Assembly: GCA_018676675.1 (NCBI GenBank)
Contig: JABHEG010000200.1
Span: forward strand, 33,127 to 97,126
DNA: 64,000 nucleotides
From: Lentisphaerota bacterium
Lineage (GTDB): Bacteria > Verrucomicrobiota > Lentisphaeria > Oligosphaerales > JABHEG01
Direction: 5' to 3'
Shown: one piece after another, positions 33,429 to 42,910 of the stretch
How the letters are laid out: every line of letters begins with the position of its first letter
How positions within the stretch are numbered: position 1 is the first letter of the stretch
Program-made: the position numbers and the translations under genes
The notes under the pieces: model-generated
Told to the model about the DNA's origin: nothing
The model's database searches: none
Seen by the model: the letters and a program-made list of their open reading frames with translations, nothing else

Positions 33429-33578
33429 TTCAGGCACAGAACAAGCGCAAGTTACACCCTCCGACATGTCTGCCGGACCTTCGGCAAAGGCGACCGCTCG
33501 TCTGAGACCTGCTATATTGGCCTTTGACGCGGAAGAAACAGTAGCACCGTCTACACGCCCCAAGAGCTGTACTGCACC

Positions 33579-34769
33579 ATGATAGAGCGTTTGACACAGA
33601 CCATTGTGTCCCGTTTCATCCGGGACCACGAGCACACCGATGACCTGAAAGTGCGGGCTCGGTATGGCCAACTGGAGGGGTGGGCCAGCATCGTGACGAA
33701 CACGGTGCTGTTTGCCGTGAAACTGGTGATCGGCATCCAAGCCCGAAGCGTGGCTCTGATTGCCGACGCCGCCCATACGTTTGCGGACTCCGCCACCTCC
33801 GTGGTCATTATCATCGGGTTCCGGGTAGCTTCCACCCCTTCCGACCGGGAACACCCGTTCGGCCACGGACGTATGGAGGCAGTGGCGTCGCTGGTGGTCT
33901 CCGTTCTGCTGTTTGTCGGCGGGGTCGAACTGCTGAAGCATTCTGTGATCCAGACGATGAAGCCGACGGTCACGTCAGTGAGTAACGCTGCTGTGGCCAT
34001 CGTGTCCGTCACCATCGTGATCAAGGAGCTACTCGCGCGTTTCGCGTTCACACTGGGCCGTATGATTGACTCCCGGGCGCTGGAGGCGGATGCCCTCCAC
34101 CACCGCAGTGATGTACTGGCAACGGCTCTGGTAGTCGCTGCCCTCCTTGCCTCGCGAGCAGGCCTGACCTGGGTCGACGGGGCCGGAGGAATTGTCGTGT
34201 CGTTGATGATCCTGTGGTGCGCTTACGCCGTGGCTCGCGATGCAATCGGGCCACTCCTCGGTGAGGCCCCGACACCTGAGCTTCTGCGCGACATCAGAAG
34301 CGCAGCGCTGGGCATAGATGGCGTCCAGGGCGTCCACGACATCATTGTCCACAACTACGGAGGCACACGCCTGGTTTCCCTTCACGCAGAAGTCAGTGCA
34401 GAACGTTCCGCAGCCGAACTGCACGAGCTGGCCGAGCTTGTGGAGGGAGAACTCGAGGGCAAGCTTGGGGCCCACCCGGTCGTCCACATTGACCCCATCT
34501 GCACAGCCCACCCCGACTACCAGCGGATGTGGGATGTCCTCCAGAAGATCATGGACGACGATGGTCGGGTCCACGCGTTCCATGACCTGCGCATCATCGG
34601 GCGAAGCGACGGCCAGGCCAAGGTTGTCTTTGACATCGTCCTGGACAACGATACTGATCGACAGGAAACACACGATGTGATCCACGCATTCGATGAACAG
34701 GTACGCCAACACTTCCCGGGAATGAAGACAATCATCCGGGCCGAGCCGCGCTACACTTACACGGTTTGA
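33579..34769 (+). CDS. Cation diffusion facilitator (CDF) family transporter
   Basis: 'SVALIADAAHTFADSATSVVIIIGFRVASTPSDREHPFGHGRMEAVASLVVSVLLFVGG', 'DALHHRSDVLATALV'. Confidence 0.93.
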   Translation: MIERLTQTIVSRFIRDHEHTDDLKVRARYGQLEGWASIVTNTVLFAVKLVIGIQARSVALIADAAHTFADSATSVVIIIGFRVASTPSDREHPFGHGRMEAVASLVVSVLLFVGGVELLKHSVIQTMKPTVTSVSNAAVAIVSVTIVIKELLARFAFTLGRMIDSRALEADALHHRSDVLATALVVAALLASRAGLTWVDGAGGIVVSLMILWCAYAVARDAIGPLLGEAPTPELLRDIRSAALGIDGVQGVHDIIVHNYGGTRLVSLHAEVSAERSAAELHELAELVEGELEGKLGAHPVVHIDPICTAHPDYQRMWDVLQKIMDDDGRVHAFHDLRIIGRSDGQAKVVFDIVLDNDTDRQETHDVIHAFDEQVRQHFPGMKTIIRAEPRYTYTV

Positions 34770-34790
34770 GCCAGCCGAGGTAACCCTCCC

Positions 34791-35843
34791 GTGACCGACT
34801 CACCTGCATCTTCAGACGTCACTCGTGTCCTGCAAGCCTATGCTCTCGGGGATGTGGAAGAAACGGTGCCGCACGCCGGAACAGCAGGCAAGACGTGGCA
34901 AATTCGGACATCCCGGGGCGTGTGGCTCCTGCGTCTTCGCGGGGTCCGCACGTCGACCTCCGAGCTTGTCGCCTACGACCACGGACTCCGTGACCATCTA
35001 TTGCAGCACGGTGTCCCGACAGCCGCTCCTCTGACGACACGGGATGGCCGGCGGTGTGTGCTGCTCGACGGCCGTGCTTTTGAGCTCTATCCCTGGGTCG
35101 AAGGGTGCTGCCTGGGTTCGGCAGATGCCACGACCCTGAGCCGGGCCGCAAGAGGGCTGGCCCAGTTCCACGCGGCAGCGGCCGATTACCCCGGCGCACG
35201 CAGTCTTCCCCCCGTGGCTCAGTACACGACTCTCGGCTGCACAGCGGCCAGCCAACGGATGGAGAACCCCGTGCTCCTGAGTGGAATTTACGCAGACCTC
35301 CGCAGACGTTCCGCTGCTGGATCTTTCGCTCCGGCACTTCGGGTCGCTCGAAGCTGGCTTGAGCGTCTGGAAACGGAATTCGCCGCCAGCCGCTACGACG
35401 CTCTCCCCCAGACCGTCACCCATGGTGATTTCACTCTGGCCAACCTGCTCTTCGATACCAAGGGCAACCTGGCCGGCATCTTCGACTTCGACTGGTCGCG
35501 TTGGGGACCTCGCGTCCGGGATCTGGCCGACGGAATGTACTTCATCGCAGGCATTCGCCGGTCTCCTTTGGAGCCGGGGAACATCTGGTCACTGACCGAA
35601 TCGGTGGGGCTGACCGTCGACCGCTGTGCAGACTGGCTGAATGCATACCAGTCGGTGGCCGTCCTCAGTGCGGAAGAAGCGGCGTGTATCCCCCTTGCGT
35701 TGGCCGCTCGTTGGCTGTCAATCCGGGTCGAAGGAATGGCCAAGGTGCCTCCGGACGAGCGCCTGCGCTTCGCGCTTGCGAACGTCACCGAACCACTGCA
35801 GTGGCTTGAAGAGAACTGGGCCGCCGTAGCTGCTCGCCTGTAA
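34791..35843 (+). CDS. Aminoglycoside phosphotransferase/homoserine-kinase-like phosphotransferase
   Basis: GTG start; 'QTVTHGDFTLANLLFDTKGNLAGIFDFDWSRWGPRVRDLADGM' APH-fold catalytic motifs. Confidence 0.82.
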   Translation: MTDSPASSDVTRVLQAYALGDVEETVPHAGTAGKTWQIRTSRGVWLLRLRGVRTSTSELVAYDHGLRDHLLQHGVPTAAPLTTRDGRRCVLLDGRAFELYPWVEGCCLGSADATTLSRAARGLAQFHAAAADYPGARSLPPVAQYTTLGCTAASQRMENPVLLSGIYADLRRRSAAGSFAPALRVARSWLERLETEFAASRYDALPQTVTHGDFTLANLLFDTKGNLAGIFDFDWSRWGPRVRDLADGMYFIAGIRRSPLEPGNIWSLTESVGLTVDRCADWLNAYQSVAVLSAEEAACIPLALAARWLSIRVEGMAKVPPDERLRFALANVTEPLQWLEENWAAVAARL

Positions 35844-35862
35844 CCGCAGCCCTGTCCGTCCT

Positions 35863-38088
35863 CTATTGCTCAACCTTGACGCGAGCGATCCAGATCTGCG
35901 AGTCAGCCCCCCCCATCCCCAGGCGCTGGCTTTTCCGGCCTTTGGCCAGTAGATCCACCGGAACAGTAAAGACCAGCGTCTGCCATTCTGGCTTGCCGGA
36001 TACGCCTTGTTCCGGTGTCACCGGAGTCCAGACTCCACCATCGATATAGCTCTTTCCCTGCCCTCCCGTGTTGATGACAACCGAATTCAGGTCCGACTCT
36101 CCCCACACATCCATCGTTAAACGAACAGCCTTCGTCTCATCCGGCACGGGAATCAGCATGGTTGCCCACCCGGATCGGTTGTCACCGACACCCGTCTCAT
36201 CCGTATTCCAGCACTTCCGTCCCCCCCGCGTCTCGGCTTCGCCGAAACCAAAGGACATAGCGCCAACCTCAGTCAGGAAACTGAGCGAGTCCAGGTAACG
36301 CCTGGCTTCACGCGTCTTGGCAAACGTCAGGGCTTTCTCTCCCGCGGTCAACGCCCGATTGGCAGCCGCGATTTCGGCGTCTTGACGGAAGGCCTGCATC
36401 GCCTCGATGGCTTCAATCATGTGGTAGCCATACAGGAAGATGCGGCGGACCTCGTCGATCCTGCCGGCATATGGTTCGGTGCCCCCTGCCACGCCAACGG
36501 CCTGCTCCAGGGCCTTCCGGGCCCGGTTCAGATCTTCGGGCACATAAAGCCCCGGGACGTGTCGGGGAGGATTGTCTGAATAGGACTGCCCCGACTTCCT
36601 GACCGCATCCTCCACGGCACCGTAGTAGTTCTTCATGGCCGCAGCCGCGGGCCCGAACATGCACTCCACCCAGTCCCTGGCCAGCGCCTCCGGATCGGCA
36701 GTTGGGTCCCAAAGCAGCTTGGCGATCACGTAGTAGAGCGGCCCGTCCAACCCCCAGTCACGCAACGTGCTCTGGCAATAGTAGCGACGGATGCCAAGGG
36801 AATAGAGGTGCTTGATATCGGCTGAGAAGGGCCTGACCACGGGACGGGGCAGGCGCCACCACATCGACTTACTCACATACCCATAATAGAGCAGATGTGG
36901 AGCACTGCTGGCCCAGCGGGTCAGGATGTCATTGAACTGGGTGTTCGATTCTGACGTCGGGTCGCTGATCGGTCGGGAATAATCGGCTGGCGCATAGTGG
37001 CACAGATAGGGAACAACATTGGGCAGCGGTTTGACGGTGTCAGGAGGCTCCGCGTAATTGATGTAGGCCAGAACGAGCAGGAGTTTCTCCGGATGAACGG
37101 TGCCAACCCGGCGCGCGACCTCGTTGGCGAACCAGAACACGCGGTCACCACGGAACGGCCTGGCAGCGGCGAGCCCCTGTTGCGTTGTCCGGCCGCCACA
37201 GAGCCTCTGATCCAGGGCAAGACACGTCTCGCACTCACACCAGCCGCGGCCATCGTTAGGCGAGATCGAGGTCACCTGGCAATCGGGGTCTCGGTCAAAT
37301 ATCTCAATGATGTTCTTGGCGAACTCGTCAGCCAGCCCATCTGCCGTCACACACAGCTGAGCTCCGTGAAGGGCGCCGGGACGCCTTTCCCCTCCGATCA
37401 GCGGGAACCACTCGGGATGCTCATCAAAATAGACATCGGAAGGGATTACCTGGTGATAGGTGTGGCAACTGGGCAGCTTGTCCGGCATGTAGTAGCAGTT
37501 GCCGTTCTGCTCCCGGACGGCTCCCGTGTAGTAGCCGTTCATGCCGACCTTCACTCCCCAATCCATGGACCTCTCAACCCGACGGCCATTGAAATACCGC
37601 AAGTTGAACGCCGGGGCAGAACGGTGCGTCTCTGCTGACAGCACAAGAGTCTTGTTCTCAGGGACGAAGTCAACGCCCTGCGCCAGCCAGCGGCAGCCGA
37701 GATTGCGTTCAAGGAAGCGGTATACCGCGAACAGTGTTCCCCTGTCTCCCCCGCCCTGAATACCGATACCGGCGGGATCGATGTGAACCAGGATGCTCTC
37801 CTCTGCAAGCGTTCTGCCACCCTTCAGCGTCTCGTTGCGAGCCGTCGCCCCAACGTCCACGCGGACCAAGCCGTCAAGCAAGCCATCCTCGCGAACAACC
37901 GATAGCGTTGCTCCTGAAATCTGCGCGATGTAAACAGCAAGCTGCTCGCCAGCAAAGAGCTCGGTAGAGCTCGGCTGGGCAGGGAGAACTATCTGAGCTT
38001 GCGGGCGGCTGTTGTGCACAAGCTTCACATCGGCCGCTGCGCCGGCACCAAGAACCAGGAAGCACACAACCACAGATATCGGTTTCAT
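35863..38088 (-). CDS. DUF4838 domain-containing secreted protein
   Basis: Signal peptide 'MKPISVVVCFLVLGAGAAAD'; 'AEESILVHIDPAGIGIQGGGDRGTLFAVYRFLERNLGCRWLAQG', 'SISPNDGRGWCECETC', 'LWDPTADPEALARDWVECMFGPAA'. Confidence 0.85.
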   Translation of the reverse strand: MKPISVVVCFLVLGAGAAADVKLVHNSRPQAQIVLPAQPSSTELFAGEQLAVYIAQISGATLSVVREDGLLDGLVRVDVGATARNETLKGGRTLAEESILVHIDPAGIGIQGGGDRGTLFAVYRFLERNLGCRWLAQGVDFVPENKTLVLSAETHRSAPAFNLRYFNGRRVERSMDWGVKVGMNGYYTGAVREQNGNCYYMPDKLPSCHTYHQVIPSDVYFDEHPEWFPLIGGERRPGALHGAQLCVTADGLADEFAKNIIEIFDRDPDCQVTSISPNDGRGWCECETCLALDQRLCGGRTTQQGLAAARPFRGDRVFWFANEVARRVGTVHPEKLLLVLAYINYAEPPDTVKPLPNVVPYLCHYAPADYSRPISDPTSESNTQFNDILTRWASSAPHLLYYGYVSKSMWWRLPRPVVRPFSADIKHLYSLGIRRYYCQSTLRDWGLDGPLYYVIAKLLWDPTADPEALARDWVECMFGPAAAAMKNYYGAVEDAVRKSGQSYSDNPPRHVPGLYVPEDLNRARKALEQAVGVAGGTEPYAGRIDEVRRIFLYGYHMIEAIEAMQAFRQDAEIAAANRALTAGEKALTFAKTREARRYLDSLSFLTEVGAMSFGFGEAETRGGRKCWNTDETGVGDNRSGWATMLIPVPDETKAVRLTMDVWGESDLNSVVINTGGQGKSYIDGGVWTPVTPEQGVSGKPEWQTLVFTVPVDLLAKGRKSQRLGMGGADSQIWIARVKVEQ

Positions 38089-38275
38089 CACCTCAATCTC
38101 CCAATGTTCCGACACGGAATCCACGTTGACACTCAAGCCTGATTAGGCTATGCTGCCCCCCATGTGAAGTCAAGCCTGCCGGGCACCCGAGACGTGTCAC
38201 CCATCGCGTTGCCCGCCTTGACGTTACTCCCGCGATTCCAGATGAAGACGGCCTTCCCGGAGGAGGGAAACGATC

Positions 38276-39097
38276 ATGCATGTAAAGAGCTTACCGGAAC
38301 GAGTGCGCCGCGAAATGGCTGCCCCCCTGGAGTGCCAGGACCCGATCGCGATCGTGCGCGCCAGCGGAAGCCTGGGAGACAGTCCGGGCGAAGGTTATGT
38401 CGTGGGTTTCGCGGAGGAGGTGTTCCTGTTCTCCCGCGACATGGGGGAGTCCGAGTTCACGACCCAGCACTTCTCGTACGCTGATGTCACATTCTCCGTA
38501 CGCAGAGACGCATTTCGCTCATTCCTTGACATCTCGGCCGGCGGCGAGACCTATGAGATCAAGTTCCCTGCCTACGAAGAGAAGAATGTGAAGCCGCTGC
38601 TGGATCTGGCCGGTGGAGCGATCACCTTCAAAACGCCGGCGCCCCCGAAACACGAGCCGCCGCAGGAGCCGGTCTCCGAACCTGCGCCTCCTCCTGTGCC
38701 CCCCGCCGCCGGTGACAGCGCTCCCATGCGTCCCATTGAGATCCTCACCGCAGCGCTCATGTACATGGCAACCGTTGATCAGGATCTTGACGACCTGGAG
38801 GAGCAGTATATCCGCCGTGTGTGCGCCAACGACAAGGAGACCTACGTCAACGCGTTGGCCTTCTACAACGACCATCCGTTCGACGACTTGCTGGGAAAGG
38901 TGGCCGACATCGACAGCCAGCAGGCCTTGTGCATAATGGCAAACGTCGTCGATGTCAGCATGGCAGACGGTGTGCTGCACGCAGCAGAAAATGAGTTGAC
39001 ACAGCGCCTGGCCGTCGCCCTCAAGGTCTCCAGGAACGACTTTCTGGCCCTCCGTGACACGCTCCTCATCAAGAATCAGGTCTCCATTCTCGCGTGA
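38276..39097 (+). CDS. TerB-like domain protein with N-terminal PH-like region and Pro-rich linker
   Basis: C-terminal 'AALMYMATVDQDLDDLEEQYIRRVC...QALCIMANVVDVSMADGVLHAAENELTQRLAVALKVS' resembles TerB/DjlA-type helical domains; linker 'APPKHEPPQEPVSEPAPPPVPPA'. Confidence 0.5.
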   Translation: MHVKSLPERVRREMAAPLECQDPIAIVRASGSLGDSPGEGYVVGFAEEVFLFSRDMGESEFTTQHFSYADVTFSVRRDAFRSFLDISAGGETYEIKFPAYEEKNVKPLLDLAGGAITFKTPAPPKHEPPQEPVSEPAPPPVPPAAGDSAPMRPIEILTAALMYMATVDQDLDDLEEQYIRRVCANDKETYVNALAFYNDHPFDDLLGKVADIDSQQALCIMANVVDVSMADGVLHAAENELTQRLAVALKVSRNDFLALRDTLLIKNQVSILA

Positions 39098-39475
39098 GTG
39101 CAAGCCACAAACGCGCTTGATGTTCTTCCGGATGTGAGCTATCAGTAAGAATCGGAGCATGTAAGCTCCCCTCTCAACCAGAAGGAGACACGGACGTGAG
39201 AAAGCGGTAGTACAGCCTGAAGAGGCCCAACCCTGAACGTCTGCCGAACCACTTGGGTTCGCGCGGAACAAGTGGTGTGTTGGTATCTTCGTGAGTGCTG
39301 TGCTGACCGGTCCGTGGCGGCCCTGTCTGACCTCCCCGCTGAGCGTCCCAGTCCCCATTGATCTGTGTCTGTTCCGGCGCAGCCTCGACGAACGTTCCTT
39401 CCCCCAGCCCCTCCGCGCGATGCTTCCGGTCCGACAGCTGACAAATCACCAAACGACTGGACCAAAGGAATCGTC

Positions 39476-40840
39476 ATGAAGCGCCACCACAAACCCGTTG
39501 CCAACTGTCACGCATGCCAACTGAATCTGGACGATCACTGCTGGATCTATGAAGAGCCGCGCAGCCAATGGCAGAAGCACCGCCAATGCCCCGGTTTTGA
39601 GAACGAAGAGCTGTATCAGCAGTTCGACGAGTGGCAACAGAAGCCGACTATCCGGGACCGACGAAAGCACAAGCTGCATGGATCGCGCAAGCGACCACAC
39701 GACTACTTCCCTCGGCAACCCATCGACCGGCGCAAGCTGGATCAACCCGAGCGCGACAGGCTGGCCGAGGTCCGCCCTGAACGCGCCATTCTTGTTCAGC
39801 TTATCGGTGCCCGAACACCTCGCAGTGTCGCCGAGGACTCCCTCGCCGAACTCGCGCGCCTTGCGGACACCGCAGGAGCACCGGTAGTTGGGACGATCGC
39901 TCAACGTCGGTCAAAAGCAGACCCTGCATTCCTGGTCGGGGAGGGCAAATTGGGAGAGATTCAAACGCTCTGCCGGGAGAACGAAGCCAACCTGATCATT
40001 TTCGACAATGAGCTCTCACCAACTCAGGTCAATAACCTGGACCGGGCTCTGGCCATCAAAGTCATCGACCGCACGGAGTTGATCCTTCAGATCTTCGCCA
40101 CACGGGCGGCCTCAGAGGAGTCCCAGACGCAGGTAGAACTGGCTCAGTTGCAGTATATGGAGAGGCGGGTTCCGGACCAGCGTCAACCGCGTTTCGGAGC
40201 CGGTATCGGCATGCGAGGCCCGGGAGAGACGCCTCTGCAAATGCGCCGAGCGAGCATGCGCAGCAGAATCAGACGGCTCAGGAAGAAGCTCGACAGCATC
40301 CAGGCCAGACGGGGCAAGACCCGGGACCACCGAGCCCTGCCAAGCGCCTGTCTGGTGGGTTACACAAACGCGGGAAAGTCAACTTTGCTCAACGCACTGG
40401 CCCGCGCGGACGTCTATGTTGACGATCGACTGTTCGCAACACTGGACACCACCACACGAATGGTTCACCTTGCCGCAGAACAACAGGTACTCGTGTCGGA
40501 CACCGTCGGGTTCATCCGGCATCTGCCACACCGGCTCGTCGCCTCCTTCCGCTCAACCCTGGAGGAAGCCGTGGATGCAGCGGCCCTGATCATTGTCGCG
40601 GATGCCGCCGACCCGTACGTGGTGGACCACTTGCGGGTGGTGGACGAAACACTGGCTGAGGTGGGAGCCGTCGGCCAACCCAGAGTCCTCGTGCTCAACA
40701 AAACCGACACAGAAGCCGGGGGGGAAGCACTCGCCGAACTTCAGGAGACATATCCTGAGAGTCTTCCGATCTCCGCGCGAGGGCGGATTGGCCTGGATGA
40801 GCTCAAGCACGCCATCTGCGACGCCATGAGAAGTGAGTGA
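39476..40840 (+). CDS. hflX: GTPase HflX with Cys-containing N-terminal extension
   Basis: In-frame ATG 39476; 'VGEGKLGEIQTLCRENEANLIIFDNELSPTQVNNLDRAL', 'RGPGETPLQMRRASMRSRIRRLRKKL', 'LVGYTNAGKSTLLNAL'. Confidence 0.93.
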   Translation: MKRHHKPVANCHACQLNLDDHCWIYEEPRSQWQKHRQCPGFENEELYQQFDEWQQKPTIRDRRKHKLHGSRKRPHDYFPRQPIDRRKLDQPERDRLAEVRPERAILVQLIGARTPRSVAEDSLAELARLADTAGAPVVGTIAQRRSKADPAFLVGEGKLGEIQTLCRENEANLIIFDNELSPTQVNNLDRALAIKVIDRTELILQIFATRAASEESQTQVELAQLQYMERRVPDQRQPRFGAGIGMRGPGETPLQMRRASMRSRIRRLRKKLDSIQARRGKTRDHRALPSACLVGYTNAGKSTLLNALARADVYVDDRLFATLDTTTRMVHLAAEQQVLVSDTVGFIRHLPHRLVASFRSTLEEAVDAAALIIVADAADPYVVDHLRVVDETLAEVGAVGQPRVLVLNKTDTEAGGEALAELQETYPESLPISARGRIGLDELKHAICDAMRSE

Positions 40841-40905
40841 GACGGGATCAGACATGCACCGCGTCCCGTGTCAGCGTAGGCGCAACGTAAAGGAAGGTCC
40901 ACACG

Positions 40906-41493
40906 ATGTCCCTGGACATAAGAACTGTTGACGTGTCCTGGCTGCCCACATACGCCGCGATTCCTATTTGCTTCGAGGTCCGGTCCGTGTTGTGCGTTCT
41001 GCCTGTACAAGGAGGACTCGGAGGACTGCGGCTGCAGGAAGTGCCGGTCTCGGCACCGTTTGCGAAGGACTACGACGCCTATGATGAGGATCCCGTCCTT
41101 CACTGGGTGGAGCGTTTCGACACGTCACAATGGCAATTTCTGGCGGCATCTGTGGAGGGTGTCGCTGTTGGGGGAGCCACCGTCGCCTACGGGTCCACGG
41201 ATGTGAACATGCTGGAAGGCCGGAGCGACCTAGCCGTGCTCTGGGATCTACGGGTTGCGCCGGAACACAGACGTCAGGGCATCGGCGCCGCACTGTTCGA
41301 CCATGCTGTTGCCTATGCGCTTGAGAAAGGCTGTCGGCAGCTCAAGATCGAGACCCAGAACGTGAATGTGGCAGCGTGCCGCTTCTACGCATCGCGAGGG
41401 TGTCACCTCGGGGCCATCAACCAGTACGCCTACTCCGCCCATAGCCAAGTCAGCCACGAGACAATGCTGCTGTGGTATCTGGATCTCAGGTGA
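40906..41493 (+). CDS. GNAT family N-acetyltransferase
   Basis: 'LAVLWDLRVAPEHRRQGIGAALFDHAVAYALEKGCRQLKIETQNVNVAACRFYASRGCHLGAI'. Confidence 0.88.
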   Translation: MSLDIRTVDVSWLPTYAAIPICFEVRSVLCVLPVQGGLGGLRLQEVPVSAPFAKDYDAYDEDPVLHWVERFDTSQWQFLAASVEGVAVGGATVAYGSTDVNMLEGRSDLAVLWDLRVAPEHRRQGIGAALFDHAVAYALEKGCRQLKIETQNVNVAACRFYASRGCHLGAINQYAYSAHSQVSHETMLLWYLDLR

Positions 41494-42895
41494 GATCCCT
41501 CAGTGTGGCCAGAACAGGCGTCACGGCTGCGCGATCGGCAGCCAGTTGATCCACCAGGCGACTCGGCTCGAGTTCCGCTGGGGTCACATCCTCCTGGAGG
41601 CTCAGAGCCGCGGCTGTACCGGCGGCCTGCCCGGTGGACTGGCACGTCTGCTGAATCCGCAGGCTGGCCTGAGCGCCACGCTCGGCCGACACGCAGCGCC
41701 CCGCAACCAGCAGATTATCGAGATCGGCGGCAACGATACAGCCGTACGGAATGTCGAAGTATTCCCCGTGCTTCATCTGCTCAATGCGTCTCTTGTAGAC
41801 CGGGTCTTCCCGGGGCACGGCCGGGGCGTCATAGCTATCCGCCGGCCACATGTCGATGTCCCAGGAGCTCTTCGCGATGCCGTGTGCATGCTTGCGGAAG
41901 TGCCAGGCGTCGTCTGCCGTCACGGTGGTCCGCCCTTTGATTCGGCGCGTATCGCGAACACCTACGTGCTGGTTCGTGTCGAGCAGGTAGGAGGACTCGA
42001 AGCCAGGCACGTGCCGCTTGATGAACTCCGCGCACTGCCACGCTTGTTCCCGCCCTTCGCGCTCAGCCCGGGTAAAGTCCCACGGATCCAGTGTGTTCAC
42101 ATGCAGTACACGACTGGAGAACACGTTCATCTCCGTGCGGTGGGGAGCGACACTGCGATGCACGTTGTTGTTGGCCGAATACGTGATGACACGACCGTTC
42201 GCGACCACGGGGCTGTCGAACTCGCCTCGCGCAACGGCTTGCTTGAGGGCCTTCCTTGCCTGAGTGATCTGCTCAGGACGGTAACCGCCCTCGGGCCAAC
42301 GGACATTGCCCATGCGAAACACTTTGGTTAGCGCCTGGGACCAGGGATTGGTCCCGTCCCCTTGTTCCCACTGAACGCCGGCGGCAGCGCACACGGCTCC
42401 ATCGCCCGTGCAGTCGATCACCCGTTTGGCACAGATGGCACGCCGGCCGGCTTTGGTCTCGACGATCACGCCTCGAACGAGGCCATCTTCCACCATGCAG
42501 TCACTGCACCAGGCGTGGTGCAGGATCTCAACACCCGCAACCGAAAGCAGATCATCCCAGGCATACTTAACCACCTCGGGATCAACGCCCAGCCGGAACA
42601 GGCCGGGCGCCCCGATCAAGTCGGGAGCTGACACCCCGCCGCGCTCACGGACCTGGGCAATCCACTCGTGCCAGATCCCCTGGAAGTCAACGCCGTTCGT
42701 GCTTAGCACATGACCGACCAGCTGGGAGACGGTGGCCCCGCCCAGAAAACCGTCCCGTTCGATGACCAGCGTTCGCGCCCCGTGACGAGCAGCAGCGATC
42801 GAGGCCGCACACCCCGCAGCACCCGCTCCACAAACGACGACGTCGAACTCCCCAAGGACAGGGATCCGCCGCGACGGTTCCATAAAGGTGTCCAT
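41486..42895 (-). CDS. FAD-dependent oxidoreductase
   Basis: 'FDVVVCGAGAAGCAASIAAARHGARTLVIERDGFLGGATVSQLVGH'; 'VIDCTGDGAVCAAAG'; 'NLLVAGRCVSAERGAQASLRIQQTCQSTGQAAGTAAAL'. Confidence 0.9.
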   Translation of the reverse strand: MDTFMEPSRRIPVLGEFDVVVCGAGAAGCAASIAAARHGARTLVIERDGFLGGATVSQLVGHVLSTNGVDFQGIWHEWIAQVRERGGVSAPDLIGAPGLFRLGVDPEVVKYAWDDLLSVAGVEILHHAWCSDCMVEDGLVRGVIVETKAGRRAICAKRVIDCTGDGAVCAAAGVQWEQGDGTNPWSQALTKVFRMGNVRWPEGGYRPEQITQARKALKQAVARGEFDSPVVANGRVITYSANNNVHRSVAPHRTEMNVFSSRVLHVNTLDPWDFTRAEREGREQAWQCAEFIKRHVPGFESSYLLDTNQHVGVRDTRRIKGRTTVTADDAWHFRKHAHGIAKSSWDIDMWPADSYDAPAVPREDPVYKRRIEQMKHGEYFDIPYGCIVAADLDNLLVAGRCVSAERGAQASLRIQQTCQSTGQAAGTAAALSLQEDVTPAELEPSRLVDQLAADRAAVTPVLATLRDLT

Positions 42896-42910
42896 ACTGA
42901 TCCTCGTGTG

